From positions 1 to 64,000 of the forward strand of contig JACKMZ010000012.1 of the NCBI GenBank assembly GCA_024235135.1: 64,000 bases of DNA, given 5' to 3'. The translations under genes were made by a program, and so were the position numbers. Each line of letters begins with the position of its first letter. Positions within the stretch are counted from its first letter, which is position 1. The notes beneath the pieces are model-generated. The model did not search any database, was not told the DNA's origin, and saw only the letters and a list, made by a program, of their open reading frames with translations. The stretch is from Gammaproteobacteria bacterium. GTDB lineage: Bacteria; Pseudomonadota; Gammaproteobacteria; Competibacterales; Competibacteraceae. Positions 1-8,326 of the stretch are shown here, in pieces.

Positions 1-737
1 GACAGTAAAAGCAGAGTCAGCCAGGGACCCTGTTGTAAGGGTCCGTAGAAATGCTCCAGCCAGCGTGGATTGTGCTGCAGCCATTGTTCCAGGCCGGTGG
101 GATGACTGAACACGGTGAATACCGCGAACAAACCGACGGCCATGATGGCGCCCAGCTTGACCAGCGATTCGAAGGCGATACTGACCATGAGCCCGGCATG
201 TTTGTTGCGAGGCGAGATGTACCGGGCGCCGAACAGCACCGAGAACACCGTTAAGATGACGCAAAATAGCAAGCTCAGTTGCAAGGAGGCTTTTTCTTGC
301 GTCAAGATGGTGATGGATTCTTCGACGGCGCGAATCTGCAAGGCGATATAGGGCAAGACGCCGAACAGGGAAAACAGTGTGACCAGGATGCCGCCTAATT
401 GGCTGCTGTAACGGAATGCGAACAGATCGGCCAAGGAGGTCAGCTGATAGTCACGGGTGAGGCGCAACAAGGGGGCAAGCAGCAAAGGCGTCAGGATAAA
501 GGCCAGGGTCGGACCGATATATATCGCCAGGAACAAGATGCCTTGCGTTTCGATGAAACCTAAACTGCCATAATAACTCCAAGCTGTTGCGTAGACGCCC
601 AGGGACAGCGTGTAGGTAGCCCTGTGATGAATAATTCTTTCCGGGACCCAACCCCGCTCTGTTGCGTAAGCGATAAAAAACAGCAGAGATAGGTAAAGAA
701 TAGCCCCGCCCAACAAGTGGGTCAGATCGAAGGTCAT
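1..737 (-). CDS. SLC5-like (sodium:solute symporter fold) N-terminal domain, probably of a sensor histidine kinase; partial
   Basis: The reading frame starts at an ATG (complement of 735-737) and stays open to the left edge, giving about 245 residues without a stop. The protein begins MTFDLTHLLGG and is rich in membrane segments. A motif near residues 40-60 (TYTLSLGVYATAWSYYGSLG) and a following TSLADLFAFRYSS block resemble the SLC5/PutP-like module found at the N-terminus of CbrA-type sensor kinases. In that family the symporter-like domain is joined to PAS, HisKA and HATPase regions. Those regions would lie beyond the window, so the kinase assignment is inferred; a plain solute:Na+ symporter remains possible. 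The gene is divergent from the secreted-protein pair to its right. Confidence 0.7.
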   Translation of the reverse strand, partial: MTFDLTHLLGGAILYLSLLFFIAYATERGWVPERIIHHRATYTLSLGVYATAWSYYGSLGFIETQGILFLAIYIGPTLAFILTPLLLAPLLRLTRDYQLTSLADLFAFRYSSQLGGILVTLFSLFGVLPYIALQIRAVEESITILTQEKASLQLSLLFCVILTVFSVLFGARYISPRNKHAGLMVSIAFESLVKLGAIMAVGLFAVFTVFSHPTGLEQWLQHNPRWLEHFYGPLQQGPWLTLLLL

Positions 738-1047
738 GAGGTTGATCGCAGGCGCATTAACCTGGCTACCGAAAGTGTGTCTTATACCCTAAGTATAGCA
801 ACGCTCACCGAGCGGTATCGGGCAATTCTCCGCGTCGCGATGAATTACTTAACGTCGCATCCAATCCCGTTCCGAAAGACAGGCAAACAGGCCGGGCGCC
901 GTGTTTCGATTTGCGATTGGTCTGCCAAGGGTGCTTTGAGACATAAAATCCATCGCTTGAAGGATTGCCCGATGCGAAAATCAGTTTTATTCCTTTAGCG
1001 GGAATGTACTGTACCGACATAACGTATTCTGATTTAGGAATCATTGC
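738..1047. other. Divergent intergenic region, no gene recognised
   Basis: About 310 bases separate the leftward SLC5-like gene from the rightward secreted-protein gene. I see no convincing coding frame. A short inverted repeat TATAC-CCTAA-GTATA lies near 783-797. An AGGA sequence near 1036-1039 is a plausible ribosome-binding site for the gene starting at 1048. Both genes must be transcribed from promoters in this stretch, but none matches consensus well enough to call. Confidence 0.5.
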
Positions 1048-1686
1048 ATGACATTACGCAGAATGTATTGGGTCAGCTATTTATTTAGAGCTATTCTTGG
1101 CCTGGGATTGTTCTATCCAGCAATGGCTTCTTTTGCTTCTACCCTTTCACAATTGGGTATCGAGGAAATGACCGGAGCCTGTGATTTCATATTCGAAGGT
1201 CGAGTTGTTGGGCAACAGGTGAAAGCGGAGCCGACTGGGGAAATTAAGACCCACGTCACTTTCGAAGTCATGGACGTGATTAAAGGAGATTATTCGCAAG
1301 AGTCCGTTGAATTAAAATTTTTCGGGGGTAGCCTGAGCGGGCGATCGGTGAAAGTCAGCGATATGCATTTACCGCAAGTCGGTGAACAAGGAATTTATTT
1401 CGTCGAGAGCCTGGATAATGATTTGATTAACCCACTGTGTGGTTGGGATCAGGGTCATTTCATCGTGGCGCGGGACGTGAAAACGGGCGCCGAAGCCTTG
1501 GAAACCAGCCGACATCGTCCGATCTATGGTCTTGACTTGGGAACATCCGGGGCTGGACAGGAAAAGCGATTGAGTCGAGGGATAGCCTCGGGAATACGCT
1601 TGCAACAGGCAACGGGCGAGCAACCCATGAGCCCCCAGGATTTCAAAAACCAGTTGCGTGACCTGCTGGCCGGGGGGGTGCGATGA
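1048..1686 (+). CDS. Secreted protein of unknown function, partner of the downstream matrixin
   Basis: The 212-residue product starts with a signal peptide: a basic start (MTLRRMYW) and a hydrophobic core ending near residue 30 at MASFAS. The mature part contains a DFIFEGRVVG strand and a THVTFEVMDVIKGDY segment. This resembles, from memory of the family, short secreted proteins often encoded next to matrixin-like peptidases, in which a strand of type 'thVtfeV-evlKG' precedes a glycine-rich 'F-GG' stretch. No catalytic motif is visible. Its TGA overlaps the ATG of the next gene (ATGA), so the two are probably translationally coupled and may act together outside the cytoplasm. Confidence 0.65.
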   Translation: MTLRRMYWVSYLFRAILGLGLFYPAMASFASTLSQLGIEEMTGACDFIFEGRVVGQQVKAEPTGEIKTHVTFEVMDVIKGDYSQESVELKFFGGSLSGRSVKVSDMHLPQVGEQGIYFVESLDNDLINPLCGWDQGHFIVARDVKTGAEALETSRHRPIYGLDLGTSGAGQEKRLSRGIASGIRLQQATGEQPMSPQDFKNQLRDLLAGGVR

Positions 1687-2822
1687 AAACACCGGGTTTA
1701 TTGGCAGTCCCAGGCGGTTTCATGCTGTTGATCTTGTTTAGCGGAGCGAGTTCCGGTTTTGAGCTGATTGGGGCCAAATGGCCAACTCCCGCGACCGATA
1801 TGGCAATGAATTTCTCGGGATACAATGGGGGTGTCAGCCCCAGCGGCACGACATGGAGTCAGGCCTATCGGGAAGCGGCGCAATTATGGAGCGATAGCAC
1901 GCCTTTTAGCTTCACTTTAACCGATCAATCGATCGATCCTTGTGTCGGTTTTTCCAGTGGCGCAGGGGATGATCGTAATGGAACCGCCTTTACCAGCACC
2001 TTATGCGGGAGATCATTTGGATTGGGCGTTCTCGCCGTTACCATTACTTATGCTCAGGTCGGTGGTACGGAAACATTGGAAACGGATATGATTTTCAATG
2101 CCAGTCAAAATTGGGATGTCTATCACGGACCCTGGCTGAGTGACGCCAGCGAATTTCGCCGTGTGGCGGCGCATGAGCTCGGTCATGTATTGGGCTTGGA
2201 TCACGAAGATGACGTGCCGGCATTAATGGCTACGTTTGTCGTTGTGGGCAGTACCGTGGAAACGCCATTGGTCGACGATATTGATGGGGCTAATTTTCTG
2301 TATGGTAATGCGACCGCACAGGACCCCTTGGTTTTGAATCTTGAGGAGCCCACTACGGGTTCGGTAAAAACGGGAGTGGCCAATATTCGTGGTTGGGCTA
2401 TTTCGTCGAGTGCGCTCGATCGTGTCGAATTATTCGTCGATGGCGTATCGAGAGGCGAAATTCCCAGCGGTGGATTGAGAAAGGATGTGGCTAGCAATTT
2501 TCCCACTTATCCGAATGCGAGCAACTCCGGCTATTCAATGGCTTTCAATTACAGTAATTTAAGCGAAGGTAACCATACAATCCTGGTGCGGGCATTCGAC
2601 GATGCGGGAAGTTCGCGGGAATTCTCAGCCAATTTCACCGTAGTGCGTTTTGACAATCCTTTCATACAGAATGCGTCCAGTGTGGATCTTTCAAATGCCA
2701 CGGTCAGCAATGACCAAACGAGCATCTTTATTAAGGGTCTGAGAGCGGATGGCGGCAATTACGATGTCACTCTGCGGTGGCAGACAGCCACGCAGAGTTA
2801 TGAAATCGTCGATATTCGGTAG
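1683..2822 (+). CDS. Secreted matrixin-type zinc metalloprotease (M10-like) with C-terminal Ig-like domain
   Basis: The 379-residue product has a signal peptide (about residues 1-25) and a metzincin zinc site HELGHVLGLDHE, with ligands H164, H168 and H174 and catalytic E165. A Met-turn follows at about M182 (ALMA), then a DDIDGANFLYG stretch as in bacterial matrixins. Residues about 215-320 look like a bacterial Ig-like beta-sandwich (RVELFVDGVSRGEIP, NHTILVRAFDDAG), a common substrate- or surface-binding appendage. The role is predicted as an extracellular or periplasmic endopeptidase; the substrate is unknown. The ATGA overlap with the preceding secreted protein points to one operon. I see no pro-domain cysteine switch, so the mechanism of latency is not apparent. 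Confidence 0.85.
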   Translation: MKTPGLLAVPGGFMLLILFSGASSGFELIGAKWPTPATDMAMNFSGYNGGVSPSGTTWSQAYREAAQLWSDSTPFSFTLTDQSIDPCVGFSSGAGDDRNGTAFTSTLCGRSFGLGVLAVTITYAQVGGTETLETDMIFNASQNWDVYHGPWLSDASEFRRVAAHELGHVLGLDHEDDVPALMATFVVVGSTVETPLVDDIDGANFLYGNATAQDPLVLNLEEPTTGSVKTGVANIRGWAISSSALDRVELFVDGVSRGEIPSGGLRKDVASNFPTYPNASNSGYSMAFNYSNLSEGNHTILVRAFDDAGSSREFSANFTVVRFDNPFIQNASSVDLSNATVSNDQTSIFIKGLRADGGNYDVTLRWQTATQSYEIVDIR

Positions 2823-2840
2823 GTGGGTGAGCAAGAGACG

Positions 2841-3983
2841 CTACGTTGTAGCGCCGCTTGCCGAGCCTGGACCGAATTCCCAGCGCGGGGCTTGGGAGGA
2901 ACTGACCTTGCCGATGGTCGCGTTGATGGTCAGCCGCTGGCCATCGCGCAATACATCCAGTCTGATTCGTTCTCCAATACGCAATAATCCCACATCATTG
3001 CGTAATTGACCCGCGCCGCCGACGGGCTTGCCATTAATGGACAGAACGACATCACCCGCCTTCAATCCGGCGCGTTCAGCAGCGGAATCGGGCATGACCT
3101 GGGCGATCAACGCCCCTTCGTTCTGGTGAATGCCGAAGGCTTGAGCGAGATCGTCCGTCAGGTCCTGAATTACCACGCCGAGTTGGCCGCGCTGAATTTC
3201 GCCGTAGCGCACCAATTGCTCCATCAATCGCTTCACGATATTGGAGGGGATGGCGAATCCGATTCCCACGCTGCCTCCGCCAGGGGCGAGGATCGCCGTG
3301 TTGATGCCAACCAGTTCGCCGCGGAGATTGACCAGGGCTCCGCCGGAATTGCCGACATTGATCGGAGCATCGGTCTGAATGAAATCCTCGTAGCCTTGAA
3401 GGCCCAAGCCCGTGCGGCCCAGGGCGCTGACTATACCGGACGTGACGGTCTGCCCCAGGCCGAAGGGGTTACCGATGGCCACCACGAAATCACCGACCCG
3501 CAGCGCGTCCGAGTTGGCCAGCGGCAAGCTGCTCAAATCGGTTTCTTTCACCTGGATGACGGCCACGTCGGTTTCCGGGTCGGAGCCGATGACCTTGGCC
3601 TGTAAACGACGCCCGTCCCGCAGAATCACGGTAATCGTATCGGCCCGGTCGATGACATGATGATTGGTTACCACGTAACCCTTGCGACTGTCCACGATCA
3701 CGCCGGACCCCAGGCTTTGAATGCGCTCTTCACGGGGCTTTTGCGGGATATTGAAGAAATGGCGAAAGAAGGGGTCATCCAACAAGGGGCTCCAGGCCCG
3801 TTCGACCCGACTCTCGGTCGCGATATTGACGACTGCCGGGGTGACTTTCTCCAACATCGGCGCCAGTGTCGGAAGGGGTTGGTCTCCCACGAAAGCCGGT
3901 AGGGCTGCGGGAACCGCCAGGCTGAAACCCATTAAAACCCCCATCAGCAACACGGCGAAGCTGAATCTGCGATTCCTTAACAT
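2841..3983 (-). CDS. HtrA/DegQ-family periplasmic serine protease with one PDZ domain
   Basis: The 380-residue product has an N-terminal hydrophobic signal or anchor (residues about 7-30), a trypsin-like domain and a single C-terminal PDZ domain (about 260-355). The catalytic triad is visible: H109 in VVTNHHVID, D139 in PETDVAVIQ and S213 in NVGNSGGAL. Length and single PDZ are closer to DegS-like proteins than to DegP/DegQ, which have two PDZ domains near 450-490 residues. However, the linker and cleavable-looking signal resemble general HtrA proteases of other gammaproteobacteria. It probably degrades misfolded envelope proteins. It follows cbpA by 89 bases on the same strand, downstream of the sigma32 promoter before hsp20, which suggests heat induction. 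A DegS-like role in sigmaE signalling cannot be excluded. Confidence 0.9.
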   Translation of the reverse strand: MLRNRRFSFAVLLMGVLMGFSLAVPAALPAFVGDQPLPTLAPMLEKVTPAVVNIATESRVERAWSPLLDDPFFRHFFNIPQKPREERIQSLGSGVIVDSRKGYVVTNHHVIDRADTITVILRDGRRLQAKVIGSDPETDVAVIQVKETDLSSLPLANSDALRVGDFVVAIGNPFGLGQTVTSGIVSALGRTGLGLQGYEDFIQTDAPINVGNSGGALVNLRGELVGINTAILAPGGGSVGIGFAIPSNIVKRLMEQLVRYGEIQRGQLGVVIQDLTDDLAQAFGIHQNEGALIAQVMPDSAAERAGLKAGDVVLSINGKPVGGAGQLRNDVGLLRIGERIRLDVLRDGQRLTINATIGKVSSSQAPRWEFGPGSASGATT

Positions 3984-4072
3984 GAGCGGCTCTCTCTGTC
4001 AGTTGGAGCGAATAGACGATTTCTGCGTTTGGGCGACGGCCTGCTTGTCCGGGCAATACAGGCGTTGGTTTA

Positions 4073-4996
4073 TCAGCTTTCCCAATGACGGCGGGGATCG
4101 AAACCCAGTTCGTCGGCCATGCGGCGAAAGGCGGCTCGGGCGGCGTCGTCGGTGACAGGCGGGTTCACGATGCGCAGCACGATGTATTGATCGCCCGGTG
4201 GCGTGCCGGGCATACCGCGTCCCTTTAAGCGTAGCTTTTGTCCGCCTTGGGTGTTAGCGGGAATGTTGAGATTAACCTTGCCTCCCAACGTGGGTACCTG
4301 TACCTGCGTTCCCAAGGCGGCCTCCCAGGGCGCCAAGGGGACATCCAGGGTGAGGTCGCGGCCCTGGAGTTGATAGAAGGAATGGGGTTGTACGGCCACT
4401 TCCAGAAACAGGTCGCCATTGCCACCGGGTCCGGAGGCGCCTTGACCGGCCAGGCGAATTTTCTGACCGTCGCCGACACCGGCTGGAATCCTGACATTGA
4501 GGGATTTTTCCTGCACGATGCGTCGGCCGTTGTTGTCGATACCGGGAACCCGCAATTGCAAGGTGCGTTGGGCGCCGTGATAAGCCTCTTCCAACGAGAT
4601 CTCGATACGGCTTTGTTGATCTTCCCCGCGCGGCGATTGATATCCTCGTCGGTTTCCTCCCAGCCCGCCGAACAGGGATCCGAAAAATTCGCTGAAATCG
4701 GCTTGTCCGTGAATGCCACCGCTGTGGAATTGGGCGCCTTGCCGCCAACCGGGGGGCGGGCGGAACTCCTGTCCGGCTTGCCAGTTGCTGCCCAGTTGAT
4801 CGTAATCGCTGCGCTTGTTCTGATCGCGCAGGACTTCGTAGGCTTCGGTTAACTCTTTGAAACGTTCCTCGGCTTGAGGCTCACGGCTGACATCGGGGTG
4901 ATATTTGCGCGCCAGCCGGCGGTAGGCTTTCTTGATGTCCTCTGCGGAAGCATCCCGCGGTACGCCGAGGATCTTGTAATAATCCTTGTATTGCAT
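4073..4996 (-). CDS. cbpA: CbpA-type DnaJ co-chaperone
   Basis: The 307-residue product has an N-terminal J domain (residues 1-70) with the invariant HPD at 33-35. A glycine- and aromatic-rich linker follows (about 73-120), then two beta-sandwich substrate-binding domains. The CxxCxGxG zinc finger of DnaJ is absent, as in CbpA. CbpA stimulates the Hsp70 ATPase and can bind curved DNA in Escherichia coli. The gene lies 65 bases downstream of hsp20 and upstream of an htrA gene, all leftward, so it is probably co-transcribed from the sigma32 promoter at 5572-5599. The partner genes dnaK and cbpM are not in the window. Confidence 0.92.
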   Translation of the reverse strand: MQYKDYYKILGVPRDASAEDIKKAYRRLARKYHPDVSREPQAEERFKELTEAYEVLRDQNKRSDYDQLGSNWQAGQEFRPPPGWRQGAQFHSGGIHGQADFSEFFGSLFGGLGGNRRGYQSPRGEDQQSRIEISLEEAYHGAQRTLQLRVPGIDNNGRRIVQEKSLNVRIPAGVGDGQKIRLAGQGASGPGGNGDLFLEVAVQPHSFYQLQGRDLTLDVPLAPWEAALGTQVQVPTLGGKVNLNIPANTQGGQKLRLKGRGMPGTPPGDQYIVLRIVNPPVTDDAARAAFRRMADELGFDPRRHWES

Positions 4997-5061
4997 GGGC
5001 GAATGTTTGCGGCGATTGAAGCAAGCGGCCGGGGCGCGGCAACACCCCGGTGAGCACGACG

Positions 5062-5514
5062 TTAAGATTCTACGACGATTTTACGTGCTTGGGCCTGGGT
5101 GCGTTTGGGGATGGTCACTTCCAGAACCCCGTTGAGGGCCTTGGCGGTGATGTGTTCCGGGTCGGCCATGTCGGGTAGACTGAAGCGCCGGTAGAAAGCG
5201 CCCCAGGCCCGTTCGGCCCGTTTATAATGGTTGCGGACCTCGCGCGCTTCGCCGTTGCGTTCTCCTTTGAGTGTCAATATGCCTTTCTCCATGGTGATCT
5301 CGACGGCCTTGGGATCGACGCCGGGAATGTCGGCATACAGCACGAAACTGTTCTGTTCCTCCTTGATGTCCACGGTGGGTACCCAATCGCAGGTGACGAC
5401 GTGTGAATTATCCTCGCTGGCGTTCATGGCTGGGGATACGGGTTCGAACAGGCGGTCCAGCTCGTTGCGGAAGCGATTCAAACGTGTCCAGGGGTGATGG
5501 CAGTGCGTGTTCAT
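5062..5514 (-). CDS. Hsp20-family small heat-shock protein
   Basis: A 150-residue small heat-shock protein that holds unfolding proteins for later refolding. The alpha-crystallin domain spans about residues 42-140 (VPTVDIKEEQNSFVLYADIPGV), with the conserved ALNGVLEV at 126-133 and a C-terminal IPK (135-137) close to the usual IXI/V anchor. An in-frame ATG 45 bases upstream (5559) would add 15 residues, but it would lie only about six bases after the start expected from the sigma32 promoter. The ATG at 5514, preceded by AAGGG, also gives the usual family N-terminus, so it is preferred. It is the first gene of a leftward unit with cbpA and htrA. Confidence 0.92.
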   Translation of the reverse strand: MNTHCHHPWTRLNRFRNELDRLFEPVSPAMNASEDNSHVVTCDWVPTVDIKEEQNSFVLYADIPGVDPKAVEITMEKGILTLKGERNGEAREVRNHYKRAERAWGAFYRRFSLPDMADPEHITAKALNGVLEVTIPKRTQAQARKIVVES

Positions 5515-5571
5515 GGTGTTGGCCCTTGTCAAAAAATTGGTCAGATGGGTTAGCGGCATGCCCTGTCATGG

Positions 5572-5599
5572 AAATGGGGCGACCCAAAGGGATTTCAAG
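5572..5599 (-). promoter_or_regulatory. Sigma32 (RpoH) heat-shock promoter for hsp20–cbpA–htrA
   Basis: Read on the minus strand, a perfect -35 CTTGAA (complement of 5594-5599) is followed by a 14-base spacer and then CCCCATTT (complement of 5572-5579). This matches the RpoH consensus CTTGAA-N13-14-CCCCATNT. Transcription would start near 5565, about 50 bases before the hsp20 ATG at 5514. Confidence 0.88.
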
Positions 5600-5706
5600 G
5601 GTGGCGCGAATTCAATCCGAGCGCGGTCTTTAATGGTTGCACGGGAATCCGCGCTCGCCGGAACGTGTCCACGCATTCGGCGGGCGGTCTATCCAACGAG
5701 GTGGTT

Positions 5707-6228
5707 ATGGCTGAACAACGACAATTCATCCCCCTGAATATCGCGATATTGACGGTTTCCGACACGCGTACCGAAGCGGACGACACTTCGGGGCGGGTGT
5801 TGGTGGAAAGCCTGCAGGCGGCCGGTCATCGTCTGGCGGAAAAGGCCATCGTCACCGACGACATTTACCGTATCCGCGCCATCGTGTCACGCTGGATCGC
5901 CGACGAAGCGGCGCAGATCGTCATCACGACGGGTGGCACCGGCCTGACCGGTCGGGACGGCACGCCGGAAGCGGTGCAAGTGTTGCTGGACAAGGAAATC
6001 GAGGGTTTTGGCGAATTGTTCCGCTGGCTGTCGTGGGAGGATATCAAGACATCGACCATTCAATCGCGTTGCCTGGCGGGAGTGGCCAACGGCACCTACA
6101 TTTTTTGCCTGCCCGGTTCCTCGGGGGCCTGCCGTACCGCCTGGAAGCGTATTCTCAAGGACCAACTCGATTATCGTCATCAACCCTGTAATTTCGTGGA
6201 GTTGATGCCCCGTTTGACGGAACGTTGA
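5707..6228 (+). CDS. moaB: Molybdenum cofactor biosynthesis protein MoaB
   Basis: The 173-residue protein belongs to the MoaB/MogA family, which adenylylates molybdopterin or takes part in molybdate insertion. The family signature TTGGTGLTGRDGTPEA is at residues 74-89 and an SDTRT motif lies near 18-22. The start at 5707 is chosen over an upstream in-frame ATG (5665) because GAGGT sits at 5698-5702 just before it and MAEQRQFIPLNIAILTVSD is the usual N-terminus. The length agrees with MoaB. It is followed after 10 bases by a membrane protein with a GTG start, so the two may be co-transcribed, although a functional link is not evident. Confidence 0.92.
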   Translation: MAEQRQFIPLNIAILTVSDTRTEADDTSGRVLVESLQAAGHRLAEKAIVTDDIYRIRAIVSRWIADEAAQIVITTGGTGLTGRDGTPEAVQVLLDKEIEGFGELFRWLSWEDIKTSTIQSRCLAGVANGTYIFCLPGSSGACRTAWKRILKDQLDYRHQPCNFVELMPRLTER

Positions 6229-6238
6229 GTACGGCGGC

Positions 6239-6925
6239 GTGACCGCTGCGAGCAGTTATCCCGCCGCGTTTCTGGTAGCCCTGCTGGGTGGCGTGCACTG
6301 TGTCGGCATGTGCGGCGGGATAGTCGGCGCCATCACCTGGGGACTGACCGAACCGATCCGATCCCGCTTCGCGGGCCTGCTGCCTTATCTGCTGGCCTAT
6401 AACCTGGGGCGTATCGCCAGCTACACGGTGGCTGGCGCCCTGGCTGGCGGGATCGGCGCCTGGGCCGCGCATCTCGTCTCGGTGCGCCATGCTCAGCAGG
6501 TGCTGCAGTTACTGGCGGGCCTGTTCATGATGTTGCTCGGCTTGTATCTGGGCGGTTGGTGGCAGGGTCTATCCCGATTGGAGCGGGCCGGTGGCATCTG
6601 GTGGCGCTGGATCGAACCGGTGGGGCGTCGTTGGTTGCCCATCCGTTCGTTGCGCCAGGCACTCGGGGTGGGACTGATCTGGGGCTGGCTGCCGTGCGGA
6701 CTGGTGTATAGCGTGGTGATCTGGGCGGTCAGCGCCGGCAGCGCCTCGCAAGGCGCTCTGCTGATGCTGAGCTTTGGCCTGGGTACGCTGCCGACGCTGT
6801 TGGCCATGGGTGCGTTCGCGGCCACGTTGACACGCTGGATGCGTCAGGTCTGGGTACGACGCCTGGCCGGTGGACTGGTGATGCTGTTCGCGCTCGGGCA
6901 GATCGGATCGGTTTGGATCGCGTGA
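6239..6925 (+). CDS. TauE/SafE-like six-helix membrane protein
   Basis: The 228-residue integral membrane protein starts at GTG, ten bases after the moaB stop. It has about six hydrophobic segments. A GGVHCVGMCGGIVGA motif near residues 16-30 and a later LPCGLVYSVV motif (about 145-155) are typical of the TauE/SafE-like cytochrome-biogenesis/heavy-metal group (similar to CcoS/CcoI-neighbour proteins and DsbD-like membrane domains). The paired cysteines C21, C25 and C148 may handle copper or thiols. No substrate can be assigned from the sequence. It is convergent with rnfE. Confidence 0.8.
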   Translation: MTAASSYPAAFLVALLGGVHCVGMCGGIVGAITWGLTEPIRSRFAGLLPYLLAYNLGRIASYTVAGALAGGIGAWAAHLVSVRHAQQVLQLLAGLFMMLLGLYLGGWWQGLSRLERAGGIWWRWIEPVGRRWLPIRSLRQALGVGLIWGWLPCGLVYSVVIWAVSAGSASQGALLMLSFGLGTLPTLLAMGAFAATLTRWMRQVWVRRLAGGLVMLFALGQIGSVWIA

Positions 6926-6971
6926 CTCAAGAATGGGTTTCGAGCAGGCGATTATCGGCGACTGGCCGGCG

Positions 6972-7658
6972 TCAGGTTTCGATTTCCTGCAAATTCACCG
7001 TTTTCTGGCTCGCTTTCCGTTGCCATCCCGCGTCGATGGCGTTTTTCGCCGCGATCAGCAAGCCCAGCCCGATGAATGCGCCGGGCGGCAGTATCGCCAA
7101 CAAAAATCCCCGGTAGTCCGGGATGACATGAAGGGTCATGCCCCGCGCGGCCTCGCCGAACATGAGGTGAGCCTGACTGAACAACGTGCCCTGGCCGATG
7201 ACTTCCCGCAAAGCGCCTAGCAACACCAACGCAATGAGAAATCCAAGTCCCATGACCAAGCCGTCCAGGGCGGCTTTGGGCAGGCTTTGCTTGGAAGCGA
7301 AAGCCTCGGCGCGGCCGATGATAACGCAGTTGGTGACGATCAGCGGAATGAAGATGCCCAGAATGTTGTAAAGCTCGTGCCAGAATGCGTTCATGGCCAA
7401 CTCGATGGCCGTCACGAACGAAGCGATCACCAGCACGAAAATCGGAATCCGCACCTCGGGTCGAAGCCAGCGGCGGATCGCGGAAACGGTCGTATTGGAG
7501 GCCAGCAGGACCAGCGTGGTCGCCAACCCCAGACCCAGGGCATTGATAACCGAGTTGGATACGGCCAGCAACGGACACAGACCCAATAGCTGGACGAAGC
7601 CGGTATTGTGGGTCCACAGGCCATCGCGGACGATTTGGGAATAACTCACGGTGCTCAT
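6972..7658 (-). CDS. rnfE: Electron transport complex subunit RnfE
   Basis: The 228-residue membrane subunit of the Rnf ferredoxin:NAD+ oxidoreductase has about six helices. The signature TGFVQLLGLCPLLAVSNSV near residues 19-37 and a PLIVTNCVIIGRAEA stretch near 104-119 are shared with RnfA; RnfA and RnfE are inverted-topology relatives. These conserved cysteines bind the intramembrane iron centre in Rnf/Nqr. It is the last gene of rnfABCDGE; its ATG overlaps the end of rnfG by four bases. Confidence 0.95.
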   Translation of the reverse strand: MSTVSYSQIVRDGLWTHNTGFVQLLGLCPLLAVSNSVINALGLGLATTLVLLASNTTVSAIRRWLRPEVRIPIFVLVIASFVTAIELAMNAFWHELYNILGIFIPLIVTNCVIIGRAEAFASKQSLPKAALDGLVMGLGFLIALVLLGALREVIGQGTLFSQAHLMFGEAARGMTLHVIPDYRGFLLAILPPGAFIGLGLLIAAKNAIDAGWQRKASQKTVNLQEIET

Positions 7659-8326
7659 GGCGTTTCTCCGGATGAGGCTTCAAGGCCGCCGGGGGTGGAT
7701 TTCGCAAACAGTTTGTCCCGGTGTTGCCGGAAATACAGCAGGAAACGATGCACGGCCTTCACGACCGCGCGTGGGGTGATGGTCGCGCCAGTGAACTGAT
7801 CGAAGATCCCGCCGTCCTTTTTGACCCCCCAACCCGCTTCTGTGGGTCGTTCCAACGACTTATCGGCAAAGCCGAGTATCCAGTCCGAACGCGAGACATC
7901 GATGGCGTCTCCCAGGCCAGGCGTTTCGTGGTGAGCCAGCACCCGCACGCCGGCCAACGTGCCGTCCGCGTACACCCCCACCAGCAAGCGGATGGAACCG
8001 CTGTAACCGTCGGGCGCGACCGGGGCGCCGAGCACCGCGACCGGCTTACCGTCGCGATAGGCCCGGTACACCGTCACCGGTTCGCTCGTTCCCAGCAACG
8101 CGGGATCGACCACCTGCACGCTATCCTCGGTCAGCGCGTTGTCATAACGGTCGGCGGGCACCAAGGCATTCAGATTGGCGAGCAGGGCGGCCCGTTCGTT
8201 GGCGGCGATCCTCTCCTCGGTCGCATTGAAGGTCAGCGCCACCAGGCCCGTTCCGAGCACGGCGAAAATGCCCAGCACCCAGGCCGCGAGGATCATACTG
8301 CGTAAGGTCGAGACTTCCTCAGTCAC
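7655..8326 (-). CDS. rnfG: Electron transport complex subunit RnfG (FMN-binding)
   Basis: The 223-residue subunit has one N-terminal membrane helix (about 10-32) and a periplasmic FMN-binding domain. The covalent flavin site is TGAT at 179-182, where the family usually has SGAT and the last Thr carries FMN through a phosphoester. The HHETPGLGD motif near 132-140 is also typical. Translation appears to start at GTG (8326), overlapping rnfD by 8 bases; an ATG at codon 11 would cut into the membrane helix and is less likely. It works with RnfD in transferring electrons across the membrane. Confidence 0.94.
   Translation of the reverse strand: MTEEVSTLRSMILAAWVLGIFAVLGTGLVALTFNATEERIAANERAALLANLNALVPADRYDNALTEDSVQVVDPALLGTSEPVTVYRAYRDGKPVAVLGAPVAPDGYSGSIRLLVGVYADGTLAGVRVLAHHETPGLGDAIDVSRSDWILGFADKSLERPTEAGWGVKKDGGIFDQFTGATITPRAVVKAVHRFLLYFRQHRDKLFAKSTPGGLEASSGETP

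Noticed and set aside
717..998. Plus-strand frame in the first intergenic region
   Set aside because: Overlaps the start of the SLC5-like gene, no ribosome-binding site, composition not protein-like.
5515..5559. Longer N-terminus for Hsp20 (start at 5559)
   Set aside because: It would leave almost no leader after the sigma32 start site and adds residues not seen in the family.
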